Source of the DNA: a bacterium
GTDB taxonomy: Bacteria > Elusimicrobiota > Elusimicrobia > UBA1565 > UBA9628
Length of the DNA stretch: 41,018 nucleotides
Assembly: GCA_021783355.1 (NCBI GenBank)
Contig: JAJXTZ010000003.1
Span: 1-41,018, forward strand
Direction of reading: 5' to 3'
How positions within the stretch are numbered: the stretch's first letter is position 1; each line of letters opens with the position of its first letter. Made by a program: the position numbers and the translations under genes. The notes under the pieces were generated by a model, which did no database searches, was not told where the DNA came from, and saw only the letters and a program-made list of their open reading frames with translations. Below, piece by piece: positions 34,289-41,018 of this stretch.

Positions 34289-35085
34289 GGGAGCTGCTCA
34301 AGCGCTGGGTGCCCCGGACCCTGCGCGAGAGGACCTATCCGCTGCGCGAGCGCCTCGGCCGCGTCCCGGTCCACGCCCGCGCCGACGTCCGCCGCTGGCG
34401 CGCGCGGCGCTCCGGCCTCCCGGTCTCGGACTTGACCCTCTTCGAGAAGCGCTACTCGTCGCAGAACGGCGAGGATGGCATCCTCGAGGCGGTCTTCGCG
34501 CTCGTCGGGACGACGAACCGGTACTTCGTCGAGTTCGGCGTGGAGGACGGCCGGGTCTGCAACACCGCGCGCCTGCGCGCGCGCGGCTGGAGCGGGCTGC
34601 AGATGGACCCGCGCGACCCTCCCGGCCCGGGCGTCGCGCGCGAGTTCGTCACCGCCGAGAACATCGAGAGCCTCCTCGAGAAGCACGGCGTGCCGCCGGT
34701 CTTCGACCTTCTGTCCATCGACATCGACGGCAACGACTACTGGGTCTGGAAGGCCATCCGCGCGCGCCGCGCGCGCGTGGTCGTGATCGAGTACAACGCC
34801 ACGGTCCCGCCGTCCGAGAGCCGCACGATCTCCTACGACCCGGCGTTCCGCTGGGACGGGACCGACTACTTCGGCGCGGGCCTGCGCGCGCTGGAGAAGC
34901 TCGGCCGCGAGAAGGGCTATGCGCTCGTCGGCTGCGACAGCCGCGGCGTCAACGCGTTCTTCGTGGACGCCGCGCTGGCCGCGGGGCGCTTCGCGCCGCC
35001 GCCGCTGGAGGCGATGTGCCGCCCGTTCGGTCCGCCCCACGTCGCGCCGCGGCGCGCGCCGGGCCGCGCCTGGGTGGAGGTCTGA
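34285..35085 (+). CDS. FkbM-like methyltransferase-fold protein
   Basis: 267 aa from GTG 34285; YSSQNGEDGILEAVFALVGTTNRYFVEFGVEDGRVCNTARLRARGWSGLQMDP...LLSIDIDGNDYWVWKAI. Confidence 0.7.
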   Translation: MRELLKRWVPRTLRERTYPLRERLGRVPVHARADVRRWRARRSGLPVSDLTLFEKRYSSQNGEDGILEAVFALVGTTNRYFVEFGVEDGRVCNTARLRARGWSGLQMDPRDPPGPGVAREFVTAENIESLLEKHGVPPVFDLLSIDIDGNDYWVWKAIRARRARVVVIEYNATVPPSESRTISYDPAFRWDGTDYFGAGLRALEKLGREKGYALVGCDSRGVNAFFVDAALAAGRFAPPPLEAMCRPFGPPHVAPRRAPGRAWVEV

Positions 35086-36272
35086 TGGCCGCGCCGCTGT
35101 CGATCGCCCTGGAGCTGGGACTCTACGTCGAGTTCAAGCGCGGCATCGACTACTACGTGGACAACGTCGTCGAGGCGCTGGCCGGCGCCGACGCGCGCAA
35201 CCGCTACCTGCTCTTCTCCTATTTCTTCCGCGACCACGCGCGCAAGGCGGCGCGCCTGCCGCACCCGCCCGCCGCGAACTTCGGGACCCTGTACCGGCGC
35301 TTCCCGGAGTCGCTGGTGCGCGCGCTCGACCTGGAGCGCGGCCTGCCGCTCGTCGAGAAGGGCCTGCTCGCCGGGCGGGGCTTCGACGTGTACCACGTGC
35401 TCGCCGGCGGGCGCCTGCCGCACGTGCGCGGCGCCAAGACCGTCGTGACCTTCTTCGACCTGGCCCCCGAGGCCTTCCCGGTCGACGGCTCCGCGCCGGA
35501 CCCCGGGAGGAAGATCTCCTCCCCGAGCACCTGGGACACCGCGCGTCGCGCCGACCGGCTGGTGGCCACCGGCGACTACACGAAGAACGACCTGATCCGC
35601 TACTACGGCCTGCCGGAGGAGAAGATCGCGGTGATCCCGACCGGGGTCAACCTGAAGGTCTTCCGCGAGCCGTCGGCGGAGGAGCGCGCGCGGGCGCGGG
35701 CGCGCTACGCCCTGCCCGAGAGCTACTTCATGGTGATCGGCCCGTTCGTGCCGCCGCGCCGGACCAACGCGGAGAGCACCGTGCGCGCCTTCGCCGCCCT
35801 GAACCGCGCGGGACGCCTCGCCGGGCGCCGCCTGGTGTTCGTCGGCGCGCGCAACGCGCACCTGGAGGGCCTGCTCGCGCTCGCCGCGGAGCTGGGCGTC
35901 GGGGAGCTCTGCGCGGCGACCGGCTACGCGGCGCTGGAGGACCTGCCCGCGCTCTACGCCCTGTCGGACGGCGTCGTGCATCCGACCAGCGTCGAGGGCT
36001 TCGGGTACGGGCTCGAGGTGCTGGCGTGCGGCGCGCCGTTTCTGACCTCCGACCTGCCGGGGGTGCTGGAGTCCGTCGGCGACGCCGCGCTCGCGGTGAC
36101 GCCCAACGACGTGCCCGCGCTCGTGGAGGCGATGGGCGCGCTGATCGAGGAGCCCGCGCTGCGCGCCGGGCTGCGCGCGAAGGGTCCGGCGCGGGCGGCG
36201 CGCTACTCGTACGCGCGCATCGCCGAGCGGCTCGTCGCGCTCTACGAGAGCCTGGGCCGGGGGGGACGCTGA
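35085..36272 (+). CDS. GT4-type glycosyltransferase
   Basis: 396 aa from ATG 35085; VVTFFDLAPEAFP...RADRLVATGDYTKNDLIRYYGLPEEKIAVIPTGVN...HPTSVEGFGYGLEVLACGAPFLTSDLPGVLE. Confidence 0.88.
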   Translation: MAAPLSIALELGLYVEFKRGIDYYVDNVVEALAGADARNRYLLFSYFFRDHARKAARLPHPPAANFGTLYRRFPESLVRALDLERGLPLVEKGLLAGRGFDVYHVLAGGRLPHVRGAKTVVTFFDLAPEAFPVDGSAPDPGRKISSPSTWDTARRADRLVATGDYTKNDLIRYYGLPEEKIAVIPTGVNLKVFREPSAEERARARARYALPESYFMVIGPFVPPRRTNAESTVRAFAALNRAGRLAGRRLVFVGARNAHLEGLLALAAELGVGELCAATGYAALEDLPALYALSDGVVHPTSVEGFGYGLEVLACGAPFLTSDLPGVLESVGDAALAVTPNDVPALVEAMGALIEEPALRAGLRAKGPARAARYSYARIAERLVALYESLGRGGR

Positions 36273-36273
36273 C

Positions 36274-38196
36274 ATGTGCGGCATCTGCGGCGTGGTGCGC
36301 GGCGGGAGCGGAGCCCCGGACCCCGCGCGCTTGAAGGCGGCCAACGATATGATCCGGCACCGCGGCCCGGACGATGAGGGCTTCTTCGTCGACGGCCCCG
36401 TCGGCCTGGCGATGCGCCGCCTGTCCATCATCGACCTGAGCACCGGCCATCAGCCGCTGTCCTACGCGGACGGGCGCTATTGGATCGTCTTCAACGGCGA
36501 GATCTACAACTACCGCGAGCTGCGCGCCGAGCTGGAGTCGCGCGGGCACCGTTTCAAGACCAAGTCCGACACCGAGGCGATCCTGGCGCTTTACCAGGAG
36601 ATGGGTGGGCGCTGCGTCGAGCGCCTGCGCGGGATGTTCGCCTTCGCGATCTGGGACAAGGGGACGAGGAGGCTCTTCCTCGCGCGCGACCGCATCGGCA
36701 AGAAGCCGCTGGTCTACGCCGAGCGCCCGGACGGGAGCCTGCTGTTCGGCTCGGAGCTGAGGTGCCTGTTCGCGCTGGACCCGGGCCTGCCGCGCGAGAC
36801 CGACCCGGCCGCGATCGACCTGTACCTGTCGCTGCAGTACATCCCCTCCCCGAAGACCGCGTACCGCGGGGTCAAGAAGCTCCCGCCGGGCCACGCGCTG
36901 ACCTGGGAGAGCGGCCGGACGACGGTCGAGCGCTACTGGGACCTGCCGCTGGGCGCCCCGCCGGTCACGCGCGATTACGAGGAGGCCAAGCGCCTGCTGC
37001 GCGAGAAGCTGACCGAGGCGGTCCGCCTGCGCATGATCTCGGACGTGCCGCTGGGCGCGTTCCTGTCGGGCGGGGTGGACTCGTCGATCATCGTCGCGCT
37101 GATGAGCCGCCTGTCGGACAAGCCGGTCAAGACCTTCTCGATCGGTTTCGACGACAAGAAGTTCTCCGAGACGCACTACGCGAAGCTGGTGGCCGACCGC
37201 TACAAGACCGACCACACCGAGTTCGTCGTCAAGCCCGAGATGGCCGACGTCCTGCCCAAGCTCGCCTGGCACTACGGCGAGCCCTACGCCGACGCCTCGG
37301 CCCTGCCCACCTACTACGTGTCGCGCGAGACCCGCCGGTTCGTCACCGTGGCCCTCAACGGCGACGGCGGCGACGAGAACTTCGGCGGCTACCTGCGCTA
37401 CTTCGCGATGAAGGCCGCGCGCGTCGCGGACCTGCTGCCGGGGCCGGCGCTGGCCGCGCTGAAGGCGGGCACCGAGCTGCTCCCCGAGCGCGACGCCCCG
37501 TTCGGGACGATCTGGCGCGCGAAGCGCTTCCTGCGCTCCGCGCTCCTCAACGACCTGCCCGGGCGGCACCTGAAGATGATCGGCTACTTCCACGAGGACG
37601 ACAAGCCTCCGCTGTACGCGCCGGAGTTCGTCGCCGCGCTGGGGGCCGACATGGGCTCGGCCAAGGAGTACATGGCGCGCGCGTTCGACGCCTGCAAGGG
37701 CGAGGACTTCCTCAACCGCCTGCTCTACGTGGACTTCAAGACCTACCTGCCCGAGTGCCTGATGGCCAAGGTGGACATCGCCACGATGGCCTGCTCGCTG
37801 GAGGGGCGCTCGCCGCTGCTCGACCACGAGTTCGTCGAGCTCGCGTTCCGGATGCCCGGCGAGTGGAAGCTCAAGGGCCTGCGCGGCCACAAGCACATCT
37901 TCAAGGACGCCTTCCGCGACCTCCTGCCCGACGAGATCCTCGCGCGCGGCAAGATGGGCTTCGGCATCCCGCTGGGGTCCTGGTTCCGCGGCCCGCTGCG
38001 CGACTACTGGGAGGGCCACTGCCTGTCGCGCGAGGCGCTGGGGCGCGGCTACTTCACGGAGAAAGGCCTGCGCGCGCTCTGGGACGAGCACCAGTCCGGA
38101 CGCCGCGACCAGGGCTACCGGCTCTGGGCGCTCCTGATGCTCGAGCTCTGGCACCGCCACGCGGCGGCCGGCGCGGAGCCGGGCGCCTCCTGCTGA
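36274..38196 (+). CDS. Asparagine synthase (glutamine-hydrolysing)-like amidotransferase
   Basis: 640 aa; MCGICGVV (Ntn Cys), RHRGPDDEG, FNGEIYNYRELR, synthase PPi loop LGAFLSGGVDSSIIVALMS, SLEGRSPLLDHEFVE. Confidence 0.92.
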   Translation: MCGICGVVRGGSGAPDPARLKAANDMIRHRGPDDEGFFVDGPVGLAMRRLSIIDLSTGHQPLSYADGRYWIVFNGEIYNYRELRAELESRGHRFKTKSDTEAILALYQEMGGRCVERLRGMFAFAIWDKGTRRLFLARDRIGKKPLVYAERPDGSLLFGSELRCLFALDPGLPRETDPAAIDLYLSLQYIPSPKTAYRGVKKLPPGHALTWESGRTTVERYWDLPLGAPPVTRDYEEAKRLLREKLTEAVRLRMISDVPLGAFLSGGVDSSIIVALMSRLSDKPVKTFSIGFDDKKFSETHYAKLVADRYKTDHTEFVVKPEMADVLPKLAWHYGEPYADASALPTYYVSRETRRFVTVALNGDGGDENFGGYLRYFAMKAARVADLLPGPALAALKAGTELLPERDAPFGTIWRAKRFLRSALLNDLPGRHLKMIGYFHEDDKPPLYAPEFVAALGADMGSAKEYMARAFDACKGEDFLNRLLYVDFKTYLPECLMAKVDIATMACSLEGRSPLLDHEFVELAFRMPGEWKLKGLRGHKHIFKDAFRDLLPDEILARGKMGFGIPLGSWFRGPLRDYWEGHCLSREALGRGYFTEKGLRALWDEHQSGRRDQGYRLWALLMLELWHRHAAAGAEPGASC

Positions 38197-38197
38197 C

Positions 38198-39010
38198 CTA
38201 GGACGGGCGGGACGCCTCGAGGATCGCGCTCCCCGGGGCCTCGGAGACCAGGCGGCAGGAGAACCCCAGCGCCTCCAGCCGGCGGCGGACCTCGGCCGGG
38301 TCCACGCGCGGCGGGTGGACCTCCAGCACGACGCGGCGCGTCCGGGCCAGGGTCTCGGGGGCGCCGTCCATCACGCTCAGCTCGGCTCCCTCCACGTCGA
38401 TCTTCAGATGGTCCACGGGGCCGACTCCCTCCTCCTCGAGGACGTCGTCGAGGCGGCGCACGCGCACGGGGACGGCGGCGCGCCCGGCGGACGCGTGCAG
38501 GGTGTCGGCGGCGGGGTTGTCCGCGGCGTCGTCGGCGACGAAGAGCTCGGCGCGGCCCTCGGCGCCGGCCAGCGCGCAGTCGCGGCGGCTCACCCAGGGG
38601 ACGGCGTTGGCCGCCAGGTTGCGGTCCAGAAGCTCGCGCGTGCGCGGCGAGGGCTCGAAGCAGACCACGCGGCCCGTCGGCCCCACGCGGCGCGCGGCCA
38701 TCAGCGTGAAGGCCCCGATGTGGGCGCCGGCGTCCACGACCGTCTGGCCGGGGAGGATCTCGGCGCCGGAATAGGCGCCGCGCTCGTAGACCTCGTCGAC
38801 GATGCACTGGTCGTGCGGGCGGACCAGCAGGACCGTCCCGTCGGGCATGCGCCGGCGCGTCAGCCAGGTCCGGCTCTTGAGCCCGCGCAGGCCGGTGAGC
38901 CCGACGAGCCGGTCGAAGCGCTCCCGGCCCAGGACCGCGCGGCCCGCGGCCCGCAGCGCGGTCCAGACGCCCTGCGCCGCGGCGAAGAGCGCGACTTTCA
39001 GGCTCTCCAT
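38198..39010 (-). CDS. FkbM family methyltransferase
   Basis: 270 aa; QTVVDAGAHIGAFTLMAARRVGPTGRVVCFEPSPRTRELLDRNLAAN...HLKIDVEGAELSVMDGA. Confidence 0.92.
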   Translation of the reverse strand: MESLKVALFAAAQGVWTALRAAGRAVLGRERFDRLVGLTGLRGLKSRTWLTRRRMPDGTVLLVRPHDQCIVDEVYERGAYSGAEILPGQTVVDAGAHIGAFTLMAARRVGPTGRVVCFEPSPRTRELLDRNLAANAVPWVSRRDCALAGAEGRAELFVADDAADNPAADTLHASAGRAAVPVRVRRLDDVLEEEGVGPVDHLKIDVEGAELSVMDGAPETLARTRRVVLEVHPPRVDPAEVRRRLEALGFSCRLVSEAPGSAILEASRPS

Positions 39011-39014
39011 GCGC

Positions 39015-39764
39015 CTAGGCGCGGGTCCCGGTCCGCCGGGCCCGGAAGATCAGGTTCGGGGTCAGCAGGGCGCCCTCGTGCGCGTAGGACTCGGCGAAGA
39101 GGTAGAGGCGCAGCGCGGCGCGCAGGGGCTTCCACAGCAGCCAGCGCAGGAGGCTGCGCGCGCCGGTGACGACGGGCTCCTCGGCGCGGACCTCGATCGC
39201 GTCGAAGCCGGCGGCGCGCAAGGCCTGGCGCAGGCTGTTCGCCGTGAACGCGAGCTCGTGCGTGAGGTCGCCGTAGCGGACGCGCCCCCAGGCCACGCCG
39301 TCCGCGTTGGGCACGCGGCCGACGAACGCGGAGTCCGGCCCGGGGACCAGCGCCGCGGCGACCAGGTCCAGCAGGGGAAAGAGCTCGTCCTTGCGGAAAT
39401 GCTCGAGGAAGTCGACGGCGACGACGCAGGCGCAGGACCCGGGGCGCGCGCGCAGCGCCTCGACGGCGTCGCCGCGGACCGCCTCGACGGTCCCGCGCGC
39501 CCGCGCGGCGGCCAGCGAGCCCTCGTCCCGCTCGACGCCCTCGATCGCGCGATGCCCGCGCGCGCGCAGGAAGCGCAGGAAGGCGCCCGCGCCGCAGCCG
39601 AGCTCCAGGATCCTCGCGCCGCGGTCCTCCGGAAGGAATCGCCCGAAGTGGCTCTCGAGGACGCGCGGGTCGGGGTCCGCCGCGGTCGCGTCCGGAGCGG
39701 CCGCCCCGTGGGTGCGGGAGTAGTCGCGGTAGAGCCGTTCGCGGTAGTCTTCGTGGAGGGGCAT
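39015..39764 (-). CDS. Class I SAM-dependent methyltransferase
   Basis: 249 aa; ARILELGCGAGAFLRFLRARGHRAIEGVERDEGSLAAAR...CACVVAVDFLEHFRKDELFPLL. Confidence 0.88.
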   Translation of the reverse strand: MPLHEDYRERLYRDYSRTHGAAAPDATAADPDPRVLESHFGRFLPEDRGARILELGCGAGAFLRFLRARGHRAIEGVERDEGSLAAARARGTVEAVRGDAVEALRARPGSCACVVAVDFLEHFRKDELFPLLDLVAAALVPGPDSAFVGRVPNADGVAWGRVRYGDLTHELAFTANSLRQALRAAGFDAIEVRAEEPVVTGARSLLRWLLWKPLRAALRLYLFAESYAHEGALLTPNLIFRARRTGTRA

Positions 39765-39779
39765 GAGGCCGGGCCGCCG

Positions 39780-40391
39780 TCAGCCGATCTTGAGCGCCGA
39801 GAGGATGAACTGCACGCCGATCGCGGCCAGCAGGAGGCCCATCAGGCGCGTGACGATGTTCAGGAAGATCGGGGAGAGCTTCTTGGCGCTCTCGGCGGCC
39901 AGGGTCAGCGTCCAGTAGCTGGCGAGGGCGACCAGCGCGATCAGCGCGAAGAACACCGCCTTGTGGGCGAGCGTCGTCGCGCGTCCGGCCAGCACGATGG
40001 AGGTGGTGATCGCGCCGGGGCCCGCCAGCAGGGGGACGGCGAGCGGCGTGATCGCGATGTCCTCCTTGCTCATGCCCTCGGCGACTTCCTCGGGCGTCTC
40101 CTTCAGCGGCGACTTCTGCGCGCGCAGCATGTCCAGCGCCGAGAGCAGCAGGACCAGCCCGCCCGCGATCTGGAACGCGCTGAGCGTGATGCCGAACAGA
40201 TGAAAGATCGACGGGCCCAGCAGGGCGAAGGCCGCCAGCACGCCCGCCGTCGTGATGCACGCGGTGCGGGCCATGCGGCGCCGCGCGCCGGGGGGGTCGT
40301 TGGAGGTCATCGCCAGGAAGGTGGGGATGGCCGCGAACGGGTCCACGATCGCGAACAGCGAGCCGAAGGTCAGGAACGCGTACTCGAGCAT
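39780..40391 (-). CDS. MarC family integral membrane protein
   Basis: MLEYAFLTFGSLFAIVDPFAAIPTFLAMT...PLAVPLLAGPGAITTSIVL...NIVTRLMGLLLAAIGVQFILSAL. Second ATG (40391) preferred over 40400 because the first ATG overlaps the -10-like TAGAAT. Confidence 0.85.
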   Translation of the reverse strand: MLEYAFLTFGSLFAIVDPFAAIPTFLAMTSNDPPGARRRMARTACITTAGVLAAFALLGPSIFHLFGITLSAFQIAGGLVLLLSALDMLRAQKSPLKETPEEVAEGMSKEDIAITPLAVPLLAGPGAITTSIVLAGRATTLAHKAVFFALIALVALASYWTLTLAAESAKKLSPIFLNIVTRLMGLLLAAIGVQFILSALKIG

Positions 40392-40398
40392 CGCGCGC

Positions 40399-40404
40399 AT
40401 TCTA
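40399..40404 (-). promoter_or_regulatory. -10-like box (TAGAAT) of the marC operon
   Basis: Minus strand TAGAAT, 7 nt, ATG 40391; no TG extension. Confidence 0.4.
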
Positions 40405-40416
40405 GCTTTTTTGCCG

Positions 40417-40432
40417 GGCGCGGCCCCGCGCC
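40417..40432. repeat. 16-nt inverted repeat between divergent promoters
   Basis: GGCGCGG-CC-CCGCGCC. Confidence 0.75.
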
Positions 40433-40436
40433 GCGC

Positions 40437-40447
40437 TTTGATACGAT
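40437..40447 (+). promoter_or_regulatory. Extended -10 promoter (TTTGATACGAT) of the GT9 gene (leaderless)
   Basis: TGnTACGAT, 6 nt, GTG 40454. Confidence 0.5.
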
Positions 40448-40453
40448 AGGGCC

Positions 40454-41018
40454 GTGAGGCCGCTCGAGCACGCGCAGAACCTGCCGACCGCCGTCCTCGC
40501 CGCCCTGCGGCCGCGCCCGGCCCCGCGCCCGGTCCGGCGGGTCCTGGTGCTCGGCTACGGCGGCATCGGGGACACGGTGTTCTTCCTCCCGGCGCTCGAG
40601 CTCCTGCGCCGCGCCCACCCGGAGGCCCGCCTCGTCTGGCTCTCGAACCCCATCCCCGTCGGGACCGAACTGATCCCGGCCGCGGGGCTGGCCGACGAGG
40701 TCTGGCTCTGGGAGCCGGACGGGGCCGTCGCGGCCGGGCGCGCGGCGATCAACGCCCGGATTGCCGCGGCGGATTTCGATCTCGCGGTGCTTTCTCCGGG
40801 CGCTCCGGCCCACGACTTCCTTCCAGGCCTGTCGCGCGTGCCCGTCGTCGTCGGGCACCGGCGGCCGTGGCGGGGGCTCAAGCGCTGGCTCGTGGTCGGC
40901 GACTACGCGCGCCGGCTCGCGGTCACCCTCCCGGTCCCGGCGGTGCCCGGGGAGCACGCGCTCGCGCGCGCCCTGCGCCTGAGCGCCGCGCTGGGCCTGG
41001 CCGCCCCGGAGCCCGCGC
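40454..41018 (+). CDS. Glycosyltransferase family 9 (heptosyltransferase-like), truncated by the window edge
   Basis: GTG start; VRRVLVLGYGGIGDTVFFLPALELLRRAHPEARLVWLSNP...ADEVWLWE... open to the end of the window. Confidence 0.82.
   Translation, partial: MRPLEHAQNLPTAVLAALRPRPAPRPVRRVLVLGYGGIGDTVFFLPALELLRRAHPEARLVWLSNPIPVGTELIPAAGLADEVWLWEPDGAVAAGRAAINARIAAADFDLAVLSPGAPAHDFLPGLSRVPVVVGHRRPWRGLKRWLVVGDYARRLAVTLPVPAVPGEHALARALRLSAALGLAAPEPA

Noticed and set aside
1-41018. CRISPR arrays, tRNA/rRNA genes, transposases, integrases, toxin-antitoxin or phage genes
   Set aside because: No regularly spaced repeats, structured RNA gene signatures or mobile-element protein motifs seen on either strand by eye.

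Overview
High-GC bacterial (diderm) window with seven transcription units, nearly all of it coding. (1) Minus strand, 1-9569: outer-membrane/lipid A cluster bamA-ompH(skp)-lpxD-lpxC-fabZ-lpxA-lpxI-Gfo/Idh oxidoreductase-lpxB (lpxB runs off the left edge). (2) Minus strand, 9679-16768: compact seven-gene cluster of HAD hydrolase, nucleotidyltransferase, ATP-grasp protein, class III aminotransferase, Gfo/Idh dehydrogenase, CDP-alcohol phosphatidyltransferase with a degenerate nucleotidyltransferase-like N-terminus, and myo-inositol-phosphate synthase. I read this as a candidate undescribed pathway for a modified, possibly aminated, inositol-type phospholipid headgroup or solute. (3) Plus strand, 17016-31969: pilMNOPQ running without a gap into an O-antigen-ligase/polymerase-like protein, two tandem YfhO-like membrane proteins, a flippase-like LPG-synthase TM protein, a methyltransferase, a GT4 glycosyltransferase and a Wzx-like flippase. 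(4) gmd-like dehydratase (-). (5) Methyltransferase, FkbM-like, glycosyltransferase, asparagine-synthase-like (+). (6) marC, SAM methyltransferase, FkbM (-). (7) Truncated GT9 glycosyltransferase (+). Six of the seven unit heads have a -10-like box (five of them TGnTAnnnT) only 6-10 nt before the start codon, which suggests leaderless transcription. The pil unit instead has two near-identical TTGACA-N17-TAT(A/C)AA promoters and a terminator-like hairpin plus T6 directly before the pilM ATG. Gene content and order look compatible with Elusimicrobiota or a similar diderm phylum, but taxonomy cannot be settled from the sequence by eye. I saw no tRNA, rRNA, CRISPR or mobile element.
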